From positions 248,001 to 312,000 of the forward strand of contig JAEXRL010000030.1 of assembly GCA_023440825.1 (NCBI GenBank): DNA of 64,000 nucleotides, given 5' to 3'. The notes under the pieces are model-generated. The model made no database searches. It was given only the letters and a program-made list of their open reading frames with translations, and was not told the DNA's origin. The translations under genes and the position numbers were made by a program. Position 1 is the first letter of the stretch; each line of letters begins with the position of its first letter. This document shows, piece after piece, positions 46,353-55,130 of this stretch. The DNA comes from Pseudomonadota bacterium (GTDB lineage Bacteria; Pseudomonadota; Gammaproteobacteria; Burkholderiales; Burkholderiaceae_B).

Positions 46353-46365
46353 TCACTGGGGGTGA
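46353..46365. promoter_or_regulatory. Candidate LysR-type box (T-N11-A)
   Basis: TCAC-N5-GTGA is a 13-base dyad of the T-N11-A form, about 60 bases from both divergent starts (xdhA and the LysR gene). An 8-bp palindrome, ATGATCAT, overlaps its right end (46365-46372). Position supports regulator binding; function is inferred. Confidence 0.45.
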
Positions 46366-46422
46366 TGATCATTATTAGCGCATGAAGCACAGTAGGCCTT
46401 TATTTATAGTGCAGTGTATAAC

Positions 46423-47358
46423 ATGACTCAAAAAGCACGAAAACACATAGACATACATCTGCTGCGTGTATTGCACACTTTGCTTCAATGCCAAAGTGTG
46501 TCGCGTACGGCTATTCGCCTGGATATGTCGCAACCTGCGGTCAGTAATGCATTACGGCGTCTGCGTGATATTACGCAAGATCCTATCTTGTTGCGCGCAC
46601 GGCATGGCATGGTGGCGACCGAGCGCGGGCAAAGCCTGCTAGAGCATGCAGAGCTGGCCTTAAAGGCGATAGAGCAGATTGAAACGCTGCCCCAAGCTTT
46701 TGACCCTTTGCTCAGCACGCGTCATTTTCATTTGGGCGCGCCCGATTACCTGGATGCGAGTTTTATTCCTGAGATCACGGAATGCATTGTGCGTCAGGCA
46801 CCGCAGGCGAAACTGATTGTGCATCCGCTTGGTCCTGGCTTAGATTATGAGCAGGCGCTGGAGTCTGGGCAGCTTGATATCGTGATCGCCAACTGGCCCG
46901 AGCCGCCACCACGTTTACATATGGGGCGTTTGTTTGATGACGAAATAGTATGCTTGGTGGGCAATCAACACCCCCTGGCCGAACGTGGCTTGAGCCTGAA
47001 GCATTATGCGCAGTTGCAGCACCTTGTACCTTCTTTGCATGCACAAGGGCAACAAAGCATAATTGATCAGGTTTTGGCTGAGCATGGTATACACAGGCAG
47101 GCTCAGGTCAGTGTGCCGTATTTCGGATTGGTGCCATATATTTTGATGCGTACCGATCTGGTTTTTACGACGAGCCGTCAGTTTGCCGAGCATTATGCGC
47201 GCTTTATGCCTTTGCGTGTTTTGGCACCGCCTTTGGACTTTCCTAAAATGAGTTTTTATCAGCTTTGGCATCCTCGTACGCATGGTGCTCAAGCGTGTGT
47301 CTGGTTCCGGCGCTTGGTCAATAGTGTGGCCTTGTCCCTGCAGGCTCGTGGAGAATAG
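46423..47358 (+). CDS. LysR-family transcriptional regulator
   Basis: A 311-residue LysR regulator. The N-terminal winged HTH is IDIHLLRVLHTLLQCQSVSRTAIRLDMSQPAVSNALRRLR (split as two adjacent stretches at residues 9-48). The remainder is a periplasmic-binding-protein-like effector domain. The DIHLLRVL opening resembles the NodD/PcpR-type subset. It is divergent from xdhA, so purine oxidation is the most likely target; pxpA directly follows. Confidence 0.88.
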   Translation: MTQKARKHIDIHLLRVLHTLLQCQSVSRTAIRLDMSQPAVSNALRRLRDITQDPILLRARHGMVATERGQSLLEHAELALKAIEQIETLPQAFDPLLSTRHFHLGAPDYLDASFIPEITECIVRQAPQAKLIVHPLGPGLDYEQALESGQLDIVIANWPEPPPRLHMGRLFDDEIVCLVGNQHPLAERGLSLKHYAQLQHLVPSLHAQGQQSIIDQVLAEHGIHRQAQVSVPYFGLVPYILMRTDLVFTTSRQFAEHYARFMPLRVLAPPLDFPKMSFYQLWHPRTHGAQACVWFRRLVNSVALSLQARGE

Positions 47359-47366
47359 TGATTACG

Positions 47367-48137
47367 ATGATGGTGAAATACGTAGATTTAAATTGTGATA
47401 TGGGCGAGAGCTTTGGCGCGTGGCGTATGGGGCAAGACCAGGCTCTAATCGCTCACATTAGTTCTGCCAATATAGCCTGTGGCTTTCATGCGGGCGATCC
47501 GGCCAGTATGCGTAAGACGGTGGCTTTAGCAGTCGAGCATGGCGTACAAATAGGTGCTCACCCTGGCTTGCCGGATTTAATGGGTTTTGGACGCCGTGAA
47601 ATGCAGTTAAGCGCGCAGCAAGCCTATGATTTGATGGTGGTGCAAATAGGCGCTTTACAGGCGGTAGCGCACACCCAAGGGGCTTGCGTCAAGCACGTTA
47701 AGGCGCATGGTGCCTTATATAATATGGCCGCTCGGGATATGGAACTGGCAGGCGCAATAGCTCAGGCAGTCAAGGATATTGATCCACACATACAACTGTA
47801 TGGTCTGGCCGGCAGTCAGCTCGTATCGGCGGCTCAGGGGCTTGGGCTATGCACCGTACAAGAGGTGTTTGCCGATCGTGCTTACCAGGCTGATGGGTCC
47901 TTGGTCCCCCGCCAGCATCCTCAAGCGATGCTGGCCACACCCGAGCAGGCATTGGAACAGGTTCTGAGCATGGTGCTAGATGGTCGGGTCAAGGCGATTG
48001 ATGGAGCATGGGTCGTTGTGCAGGCTGATACGATCTGTTTACACGGAGATCAGCCCGGTGCCCTTGAATTTGCTCAGTTTTTACGGCAGGGCTTGCGTGC
48101 ACAGAGCATACAGCTTCGCGCGTTCAGTGCGCAGTAA
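47367..48137 (+). CDS. pxpA: PxpA-like (LamB/YcsF) 5-oxoprolinase subunit
   Basis: A 256-residue LamB/YcsF protein. It begins KYVDLNCDMGESFG and has ANIACGFHAGDPASM, VKHVKAHGALYNM and EVFADRAYQADGSLVPR, all diagnostic. PxpA acts with PxpB and PxpC to hydrolyse 5-oxoproline; those genes are not adjacent here. Start choices are GTG 47358 (best spaced from a GGAG), ATG 47367 or ATG 47370. It may be co-transcribed with the LysR gene. Confidence 0.85.
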   Translation: MMVKYVDLNCDMGESFGAWRMGQDQALIAHISSANIACGFHAGDPASMRKTVALAVEHGVQIGAHPGLPDLMGFGRREMQLSAQQAYDLMVVQIGALQAVAHTQGACVKHVKAHGALYNMAARDMELAGAIAQAVKDIDPHIQLYGLAGSQLVSAAQGLGLCTVQEVFADRAYQADGSLVPRQHPQAMLATPEQALEQVLSMVLDGRVKAIDGAWVVVQADTICLHGDQPGALEFAQFLRQGLRAQSIQLRAFSAQ

Positions 48138-48155
48138 TGGATAAAGACCAAGCGC

Positions 48156-49355
48156 TTATCTAGCCTTGCGCCAGATATCAAGATAGTAAATAGCTAAGCC
48201 TAAAACCAGACCCCAGAAGGCGCTGCCTATGCCAAATAGGCTCATGCCTGATGCCGTGCATAAAAAGGTAACCATGGCCGCCTCTTGCTGTTCAGCGTGT
48301 GCCAAGGCGGACTGAACGCTATGGATGATGGTGCCGAGTAAAGCCAGGCCAGCAATAGCTGCAATAAGCTCCTGTGGAAAAGCGGCGAACAAAGCGACCA
48401 CGCTAGCGCCAAAGATGCCTGCCAAGACATAGAATACACCCGCACAAATGGCCGCTTTGTAGCGCTGCTGAGGGTCGGGGTCGACCTCCTCGCTCATGCA
48501 CAGAGCGGCGGAAATGGCAGCCAGGTTGTAGGCAAAACCTCCAAAAGGGGCAAGTAAAACGCCGGTCAGTCCACTCCAGCTAATCAGCGGGCTACTGGGA
48601 ATATGGTAGTTATGAGCCTGTAATACCGCTACACCGGGTACATTTTGCGAGGTCATAGTGACCAAAAATAACGGTAACCCGACCCCCATCAGGGCTGTCC
48701 AGGAAAACTCAGGGCGCGTAAAGACAGGTGTAGTAATCTGCCAGTTCAGTACCTCGGTGTGCAGTAAGCCCAGTGACCACGATAAGGCGATTCCGCTTAA
48801 TAAAGCCATGGGAATGGCATAACGCAAAAAATAGCGACGCCCCAGTAAAAAGACGCCTAGCATGCTTAGGCACAATAACCATTGCGTTTGCATTGCGCTA
48901 AATACGTTCATGCCAAAACGGAGCAAGATGCCACCGAGCATGGCCGCAGCGATGCTGCGCGGCACATAGGCCATGATTTTCTGGAAGCCACCTGTTAGCC
49001 CGCAAAGCAAGGTAAGGGCAGAAGCGAAAAGAAACACGCCATAGGCTTGAGCGAGCGTAAACCCTTGTAGGCTGACTGCCAGCAAGGCCGCGCCAGGCGT
49101 GGACCAGGCCATAAGTACAGGTACTTTGTGACGCCAGGATAGCCCTATAGACAGTAGACCCAGCCCTAGACCCAGTGCCCACATCCATGAACTGATTTGT
49201 GCTTGACTGGCATCTACCGCCCCTGCTGCCTGAAAAATAATGGCCACGGAGCTGGTGTAGCCCACCAAAATGGCGATGAAGCCGGACGAGATGTGCGATA
49301 GTTGTAGGCGTGCAGCACGTTTATTCTGGATTTGAGTCGTCACGATGGAGCTCAC
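48156..49355 (-). CDS. BenE-family transporter
   Basis: A 399-residue polytopic protein of the BenE benzoate/H+ symporter family, with about 11-12 hydrophobic segments and family stretches such as GFIAILVGYTSSVAIIFQAA and MAWSTPGAALLA. The start is a GTG at 49355, or a second GTG at 49343. Family members are best known for benzoate uptake, yet no aromatic genes are nearby, and the neighbours are purine and oxoproline genes. The substrate is therefore open. Confidence 0.8.
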   Translation of the reverse strand: MSSIVTTQIQNKRAARLQLSHISSGFIAILVGYTSSVAIIFQAAGAVDASQAQISSWMWALGLGLGLLSIGLSWRHKVPVLMAWSTPGAALLAVSLQGFTLAQAYGVFLFASALTLLCGLTGGFQKIMAYVPRSIAAAMLGGILLRFGMNVFSAMQTQWLLCLSMLGVFLLGRRYFLRYAIPMALLSGIALSWSLGLLHTEVLNWQITTPVFTRPEFSWTALMGVGLPLFLVTMTSQNVPGVAVLQAHNYHIPSSPLISWSGLTGVLLAPFGGFAYNLAAISAALCMSEEVDPDPQQRYKAAICAGVFYVLAGIFGASVVALFAAFPQELIAAIAGLALLGTIIHSVQSALAHAEQQEAAMVTFLCTASGMSLFGIGSAFWGLVLGLAIYYLDIWRKAR

Positions 49356-49462
49356 TTTTGCAAAGGTGTCGTTAGGCCCGTACCTAGCGGAGGTAGTAGT
49401 GGATGGTTGTTGGTACTGTAAGCGTAATCGCCACCTAAAGTAAGGTAAAGCTTTCCGTGGTC

Positions 49463-49990
49463 CTATGGCAGCAATTCATTTGCCTGTTTTTTATAACGAC
49501 GGTGCGCAACCAGCAAGGTCCGCACTTTGTCATACACGAGGTTATAAATAAAGGTGTAGGGCAAAAAGAACAGCACCAGGCCGATATCCAGCACTAGGGC
49601 ATGCCACAGGCTACTGTCTATCCACCATGCAACCACAGGGACCACCATAATGATCAGGCCCAGCTCAAAGGCGCAGGCGTGCAATACACGCACATACAGA
49701 GTGCGTTCAAAGCCTAAGCGGCGCTGAAAGCGGTCGAACAACCAGTTAAAGACCATATTCCATAGCGTAGCCATGCCAGAAATGACCGCAGAGAGTGCGG
49801 CCATGGAGGTGGCTGATTTACCCGTTAACCACATGGCTAACGGTGTGGCGAATAGTATGCCTAGAATTTCAAATAAAACAGCATGAAAAATGCGCTCTTT
49901 CAGACTACGTTCGTAAGCTGATAAGTGGCTGGCATCTTTAGCGGTGGCCATAGGGGAGGTGCTGGGTTCAGAAGAGCAAAGTGGAGTCAT
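49463..49990 (-). CDS. PACE-family efflux transporter
   Basis: A 175-residue protein with two bacterial transmembrane pair domains. Each shows the family pattern of a helix with an acidic residue: ERIFHAVLFEILGILFATP and YVRVLHACAFELGLIIMVVP. PACE proteins (AceI type) export short-chain diamines and biocides such as chlorhexidine. Four transmembrane helices are seen. It follows the MFS gene by 29 bases on the same strand. Confidence 0.87.
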   Translation of the reverse strand: MTPLCSSEPSTSPMATAKDASHLSAYERSLKERIFHAVLFEILGILFATPLAMWLTGKSATSMAALSAVISGMATLWNMVFNWLFDRFQRRLGFERTLYVRVLHACAFELGLIIMVVPVVAWWIDSSLWHALVLDIGLVLFFLPYTFIYNLVYDKVRTLLVAHRRYKKQANELLP

Positions 49991-50019
49991 GAATGGGTGG
50001 GGACTAGCTCAGGAAAAAG

Positions 50020-51222
50020 TTAAGCGGTAGGGCGTTTCAGGGGTTTTAGCGAGTAGCGGTGTATAAGCAAACCGCCAAGCGCTAGGCAAGCACCGACCCA
50101 GGCGGTAGAGGTCCAGCCTAAGCCGGCTCCTATGGTTAGGCCGCCTAGCCAGGCGCCTAAGGCATTGGCCACATTGAAGGCCGAATGATTCAGCGCAGCG
50201 GCCAGCGTCTGGGCTTCGCCCGCGACATCCATCAGTCGTGTTTGTAAAGCGGGTCCCAGAGCCACCATCATACCGACTAGTAGCAGGGTGAACGCACCCA
50301 GAAAAGCATGGTGCGCACTCCAAAGGAAAAACAGCATAACGAGCATGGCATAAAGCAGCAGTCCCCGAATGGTGCGTTCCAGATTTTTATCGGCCAGCTT
50401 AGCACCAAGTATATTGCCCAGTATGGTGCCCAGTCCAAACATGGCCAGTATCAGTGGAATCCGTATCTCGGGAACGTGAGCCAGATTCATCATGGTGGGC
50501 TTGATATAGCTAAAGATGGAAAACATGCCTCCAAAGCCTACCGCACCTATACCCAGGGTGAGCCAGATCTGACGATTTTTTAAGGCACTTAATTCATGTA
50601 ATGGGCTGGCTTTTGAGGTTCCGGCCTGGTATTGGACAAAACACTGTAATAACAACATGGCCAACAGAGCAAATACACCCACAAGCACAAAGGCCCAGCG
50701 CCATCCTGCCCATTGCCCCAGTGCTGCAGCCGAGGGGACGCCCAGCAGCGTGGCTACGGCCAGTCCAAGCATAACCATAGCTACTGCCTGTGTGCGCTTG
50801 TGGTAGGGCACCAGTTGCGCCGCCACTAAGGAGGCCACGCCAAAATAGGTGCCGTGCGGCAATCCAGAAAAAAAGCGCGCCAAAATGAGGCTGACGTAGC
50901 CAGGGACCACGGTACTTAACACATTACCCAAGGCGTACATCAGCATCAGAATGAGAAGTAAGTGTTTACGTGGGAGCCGTGCTCCCAGTATGGCAAGCAC
51001 AGGAGCACCCACGACCACGCCTAAGGCGTAAGCGCTGATAAGATGGCCAGCGGCAGGAATGCTGATATGTAAATCTGTGGCGACATCGGGCAATAAGCCC
51101 ATAATCACAAATTCGCCAGTGCCGATGGAAAATCCGCCCATGGCCAAAGCGAGCAATGCGAGAGGCACAGACCATTTCGAGCTTACGGTTGGGCGTAGGG
51201 AGGTAAGACTAGGACTAGGCAT
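50020..51222 (-). CDS. MFS efflux transporter (DHA1/AraJ-like)
   Basis: A 400-residue major facilitator protein with 12 predicted membrane segments. The start region GGFSIGTGEFVIMGLLPDVATDL and the GARLPRKHLLLILMLMYALGN loop are typical of the DHA1/AraJ-YdhP subgroup. It is probably co-transcribed with the PACE gene. The exported compound cannot be inferred from sequence. Confidence 0.88.
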   Translation of the reverse strand: MPSPSLTSLRPTVSSKWSVPLALLALAMGGFSIGTGEFVIMGLLPDVATDLHISIPAAGHLISAYALGVVVGAPVLAILGARLPRKHLLLILMLMYALGNVLSTVVPGYVSLILARFFSGLPHGTYFGVASLVAAQLVPYHKRTQAVAMVMLGLAVATLLGVPSAAALGQWAGWRWAFVLVGVFALLAMLLLQCFVQYQAGTSKASPLHELSALKNRQIWLTLGIGAVGFGGMFSIFSYIKPTMMNLAHVPEIRIPLILAMFGLGTILGNILGAKLADKNLERTIRGLLLYAMLVMLFFLWSAHHAFLGAFTLLLVGMMVALGPALQTRLMDVAGEAQTLAAALNHSAFNVANALGAWLGGLTIGAGLGWTSTAWVGACLALGGLLIHRYSLKPLKRPTA

Positions 51223-51379
51223 GAGAGCGACAACAACATCCGGTCAGACTAGAGGCTGACAAACCAGTTAGGTTAGCAGATGTTTTGTGACATGTCGCGC
51301 GCGAGTCTTGTGCGTGTGTAAAGACGGCAGAGTAGGGGAAAGTGATAGAAAAAAAGTTAAAAAACCAAGGCCCATCTGC

Positions 51380-51871
51380 TTAGGAGGCCGGTGCTAGGGC
51401 AACATCCAGGAAGCGACCTATGCGCTCTTTAGAAAGTCGTCTAGTGCCCAGACCGCCATCCACAACAACATTATTGATCAATAATGCACTCATGGGTGTA
51501 CCGCCTTTTTTGATTCTGCGCGTGTCGTAATAATGTAGGACAGCTTCGCAATAAGGCATAGTGGGGGTAGACCACCACGTGCAGCCAGGTACCGGGCTGA
51601 TGCGTTGTTTCGCAATTTTATAGAACTCGACGTTGTTTTTGAACCTGTCCCACTGTTGCAGTAAAGGAAGTTGCGTCCCCTCCCAGTTTGCACATTCAGC
51701 GCAACTGCGGCTACCAAAGTAAATCAAGACAATTTTAGGCGGTTGCGCTAATTGAGAGGCCGCTCTTGCGGCCTCAAGCTGTGAATCACTCTGGGCGAAG
51801 GAGGTTTGCAGGCTTGAGAGTATAGTCAGCGCAAACAAAAGTAAAACGCGTGCTAAAGTGTGTGTGATCAT
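51380..51871 (-). CDS. Periplasmic thioredoxin-like protein
   Basis: A 163-residue exported protein. The signal peptide (ARVLLLFALTILSSLQTSFAQ) precedes a thioredoxin-like domain with IVLIYFGSRSCAECANWE (CxxC as CAEC) and a probable cis-proline in GGTPMSALL. Two further cysteines lie in PGCTWWSTPTMPYC, a pattern unlike classical DsbA or TrxA. The partner is unknown. Confidence 0.75.
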   Translation of the reverse strand: MITHTLARVLLLFALTILSSLQTSFAQSDSQLEAARAASQLAQPPKIVLIYFGSRSCAECANWEGTQLPLLQQWDRFKNNVEFYKIAKQRISPVPGCTWWSTPTMPYCEAVLHYYDTRRIKKGGTPMSALLINNVVVDGGLGTRRLSKERIGRFLDVALAPAS

Positions 51872-51981
51872 GGTGTGGTAGGCCTATAAATAGGTGTTGG
51901 GTCGACCAAGCTTGGCTCGCTTTGTTGCTGGCCTAGACACTGACGGCTTCTTATACCTTAGCTAATTTCCTGCCTGACTGT

Positions 51982-51998
51982 CCCCCCTTATTTGGGGG
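51982..51998 (+). promoter_or_regulatory. Hairpin directly before the TauE/SafE start codon
   Basis: CCCCCC-TTATTT-GGGGG abuts the ATG at 51999. It could mask the purine-rich ribosome site if the start is there. The in-frame ATG at 52011 is an alternative start. Confidence 0.5.
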
Positions 51999-52766
51999 AT
52001 GGATTTTTTGATGTTTTACGATCCCTATTTTTATTTATGTGCGATTCCCGCTATTTTGCTCATGGGTTTATCCAAGGGCGGTTTTGGCGGTGGGGTAGGT
52101 GGTTTTAGCTTGCCTTTGCTGCTCTTGGTGATGCCACCAGTGCAGGCGGCAGCGATTATGCTGCCTTTATTATGTTTAGCCGATTTCACTGGCTTGAAAG
52201 CCTACTATGGCAAGTGGAACTGGACTATTTTGCGAGTGATTCTGCCAGGGGCAGCAGTGGGCACTTTGCTGGGCTGGGCTTTGTTTGAATACCTGCCCTC
52301 ATCGGTCATTTTAGTCTTGATCGGTTCCATTTCAGCCAGTTATGCACTGTATCAATTAGCCCGTCGCCGCGCACGTAAAGTTAATCATCGGCCGCCGTCA
52401 AAAGGCTTGGGATGGTTTTGGTCAGGGGTATCAGGGGTGACCAGTTTTGTGGCTCACGCGGGAGGGCCACCGTTACAGATTTACATGCTGCCCTTGCGCT
52501 TGGACAAAGAGGTATTCATTGCTACGACTAATCTGTTTTTTTTGCTGGTGAACCTGATAAAGCTCGGGCCGTATTTTATGTTGGGACAATTTAGTAGTAG
52601 TAACTTATTGCTCTGTGCGGTGCTGGCCCCGTTTGTGCCGCTGGGCGTATACAGTGGTGTGTATTTACAGCGACGTGTGGACATCCACACGTTTTATACC
52701 TTATTACAGATTTTTTTATTTTTAACCGGTAGCTTGCTGATTTATCAGGGCTGGCGCAGTTTTTGA
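51999..52766 (+). CDS. TauE/SafE-family permease
   Basis: A 255-residue polytopic protein of the TauE/SafE (DUF81) family, which exports sulfite, sulfoacetate or related anions. Seen are GLSKGGFGGGVGGFSLPLLLL near the N-terminus and VTSFVAHAGGPPLQIYMLPL in the second half, the family's two repeat signatures. The nitrilase-like gene follows after 34 bases. The substrate is unknown. Confidence 0.87.
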   Translation: MDFLMFYDPYFYLCAIPAILLMGLSKGGFGGGVGGFSLPLLLLVMPPVQAAAIMLPLLCLADFTGLKAYYGKWNWTILRVILPGAAVGTLLGWALFEYLPSSVILVLIGSISASYALYQLARRRARKVNHRPPSKGLGWFWSGVSGVTSFVAHAGGPPLQIYMLPLRLDKEVFIATTNLFFLLVNLIKLGPYFMLGQFSSSNLLLCAVLAPFVPLGVYSGVYLQRRVDIHTFYTLLQIFLFLTGSLLIYQGWRSF

Positions 52767-52800
52767 ACTGTGGGCCTTAAACCGTTGGATAGGGGGAGAC

Positions 52801-53589
52801 ATGAAAGTAGCTTTAGGGCAGTTTGCCGTACACATTGAAGCAGAACAAAATATGCAAACCTGTTTGAACCTGATGTTGCAGGCTGAGCAAGCGGGTGCTG
52901 ATGTGTTAGTGTTGCCCGAGGGGATATGTTCGCGTAATGTGGCGGACCCTAAGATTGTACTGAACGCAGCTCAACCGCTGGATGGACCGTTTGTGACGCG
53001 TTTGGCGCGGGCTACTGAAAACACAGATATGAGTGTGGTGTTTTGTATGCATGTGCCGGCCGCTACGGATAAAGTCTGGAATGTGCAGGTGGTATTGCGC
53101 GCTGGACAGGTGGTGGCCGCATACAAAAAGCTGCATTTATACGATGCCTTTGCCGTGCAGGAGTCTCAGTATGTGGAAGCGGGCCAGCAGGTTCCCGAGC
53201 TACTGGACATTAAAGGATTTAAAGTGGGTTTAATGACGTGTTATGACCTGCGTTTCCCTGAAATGGCACGGCGTTTGTGCGCCGATGGCGCACAGGTGCT
53301 GCTGTGTCCTTCTGCTTGGTTAAAAGGCCCCTTGAAAGAGCACCATTGGCAGGTGTTAAATACGGCCAGAGCCTTGGAAAATACGGCTTATGTGGTGGCC
53401 ACCGGAGAGTGTGGTTCACGTAATATTGGTATGAGCATGGTGGTGGATCCTCTAGGAGTGGTGATTGCCCAAGCTGCTGAAGCCCCGACCCTACTGATTT
53501 GTGAGCTGGATAAAGCACGTCTAGAGCATGCCCGTAATGTGCTGCCTGTGCTGGAAAATCGTCGTTTTTCTCGGCCAGAGTTAGCCTGA
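52801..53589 (+). CDS. Carbon-nitrogen hydrolase (nitrilase superfamily, Nit-like)
   Basis: A 262-residue nitrilase-superfamily amidase. The catalytic triad is E40 (VLPEG), K110 (YKKLHLYD) and C147 (MTCYDLRFPE). Length and the KLHLYDAF context resemble the Nit1/deaminated-glutathione amidase branch, and also YafV-like omega-amidases. It follows the TauE gene on the same strand and converges on alkB. Confidence 0.87.
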   Translation: MKVALGQFAVHIEAEQNMQTCLNLMLQAEQAGADVLVLPEGICSRNVADPKIVLNAAQPLDGPFVTRLARATENTDMSVVFCMHVPAATDKVWNVQVVLRAGQVVAAYKKLHLYDAFAVQESQYVEAGQQVPELLDIKGFKVGLMTCYDLRFPEMARRLCADGAQVLLCPSAWLKGPLKEHHWQVLNTARALENTAYVVATGECGSRNIGMSMVVDPLGVVIAQAAEAPTLLICELDKARLEHARNVLPVLENRRFSRPELA

Positions 53590-53602
53590 TAGCCGCGCTG
53601 GC

Positions 53603-54253
53603 TTACAGAGCTTGTCGGAAAGTCAGGTTAATACGGCGGCCAGCCATGCCCTGGGGGGCTTGTCCGTAGGGCGAGCGTACACCATGAAAGCGCAAGCGGT
53701 CTGCGCCGCCCCACACTAGCACATCGCCATGGTGCAGCACATAGCGTTGCACAGGGTCATGACGCTGCTTGCCACCCCACAAAAATACACAGCTCATCCC
53801 TAAGGATACCGACACTATTGGGGCTAAAAAGCTGCGCTCATTTTTATCTTGGTGCAGACTCATTCGTGCCTGATCCTGATATTCATTGATTAAACAGACG
53901 TCTGGGTTAAAAAGCGCAAAGCCGCACAAGTCAGCAGCCGTTCGGGCTAACTGTAGCCAGGCAGCAGGTAGGGGCGGCCAAGGGGCGTGGCTTAATGGGT
54001 CGGTCTTGCTATAGCGATAACCTCGGGCATCGGATACCCAGCCCGCTAGGCCGCAGTTGCTTTGAGCAGCGGATAGGCTCAGGCCACCGGGGGTTTGAAA
54101 GTGACGTAGTGGCGCGCGCTCGAGTATGTGCTGTAGCTCCGTCAAGATGCTTTCAGTCCAGGGCACAGCAAAGCCGGGCAAGGCAAATAGCTGGCCTTGT
54201 AGGCAAATTGCGCTAGGGTGTGCCGGGGGGGTAAATAAATCCAGGGTGCTCAT
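53603..54253 (-). CDS. alkB: DNA oxidative demethylase AlkB
   Basis: A 216-residue Fe(II)/2-oxoglutarate dioxygenase that repairs 1-methyladenine and 3-methylcytosine. Iron ligands are H134 and D136 (SLHQDKNE) and H190 (RFHGVRSP); R207 and R213 in RRINLTFR fit 2-oxoglutarate binding. The N-terminal nucleotide-recognition lid region contains YSKTDP. No ada gene is nearby. Confidence 0.93.
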   Translation of the reverse strand: MSTLDLFTPPAHPSAICLQGQLFALPGFAVPWTESILTELQHILERAPLRHFQTPGGLSLSAAQSNCGLAGWVSDARGYRYSKTDPLSHAPWPPLPAAWLQLARTAADLCGFALFNPDVCLINEYQDQARMSLHQDKNERSFLAPIVSVSLGMSCVFLWGGKQRHDPVQRYVLHHGDVLVWGGADRLRFHGVRSPYGQAPQGMAGRRINLTFRQAL

Positions 54254-54328
54254 GGCTTTTTATTAGGACGCGGCCGTAGCGGTTTGTTTTTCGTGACGAA
54301 AAGCTAGGGCACAGGCCGCGTGAACACC

Positions 54329-55033
54329 TTATAGGCGAGCGGGGATTTCTAAGCCACGTTGCACTGCAGGTCGAGCGAGAAAACGTTCTAAGCTTGCCAA
54401 CACTGCCGGGAACTGCGCTAGTCCCACTAAGTCAGAGGCTTCATAAAAGTCGCGCAGCGTACGAACCCAGGGAAAGATAGCGATATCAGCGATAGTATAT
54501 TCCTCGCCCATCATCCAGCTTTTCCCTTGCAGGTGACGTTCTAGAACGCCCAGCAAACGCTTGGCCTCGTTGACGTAACGCTCTTTGGGGCGCGGGTCTT
54601 CGATTTCTTTGCCGGCAAACTTATGAAAAAAGCCCAGTTGCCCAAACATGGGGCCTAGCCCTCCCATCTGAAACATTAGCCACTGCAGCGTAGCGTATCG
54701 CTCTTGCGGGTTGGTAGGCAGTAAGCGCCCTGTTTTCTCTGCCAAATAAATCAAAATAGCGCCGGATTCGAATAAGGGCAAAGGCTGTTCGCCCGGGCCA
54801 TTCGGGTCCAGAATAGCCGGAATTTTATTATTGCTGCTCAAGGAAATAAATTCCGGGCTAAGTTGATCCTGAGTGCTGAAGCTGACGGTATGGGGCTCAT
54901 AATCCAGGCCCACTTCTTCCAGCATGATGGACACTTTTACGCCATTCGGTGTGGGTAAGGAATACAGCTGTAATACGTCTGGACGGGTAGCCGGCCATTT
55001 ACGAGTAATGGGAAAGTCGTTCAGGGTAGACAT
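54329..55033 (-). CDS. Glutathione S-transferase (YfcG/YghU-like)
   Basis: A 234-residue GST. The N-terminal thioredoxin fold shows LYSLPTPNGVKVSIMLEEVGLDYE and NNKIPAILDPNGP, with the glutathione-binding ESGAILIYLAEK; the C-terminal helical domain has YTIADIAIFPWVR. The TPNG turn, in place of a catalytic Tyr/Ser, is typical of Nu-class enzymes such as YfcG with disulfide-bond reductase activity. Confidence 0.9.
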   Translation of the reverse strand: MSTLNDFPITRKWPATRPDVLQLYSLPTPNGVKVSIMLEEVGLDYEPHTVSFSTQDQLSPEFISLSSNNKIPAILDPNGPGEQPLPLFESGAILIYLAEKTGRLLPTNPQERYATLQWLMFQMGGLGPMFGQLGFFHKFAGKEIEDPRPKERYVNEAKRLLGVLERHLQGKSWMMGEEYTIADIAIFPWVRTLRDFYEASDLVGLAQFPAVLASLERFLARPAVQRGLEIPARL

Positions 55034-55130
55034 GAATCATTCCTTCAATTCTAGAGTGAAACAAGACAGAGGTATTCTCGCATAGCCGATTAAGGATGTC
55101 TTGTTTAGGCCACAGCTAAGCCTCGTTGAT

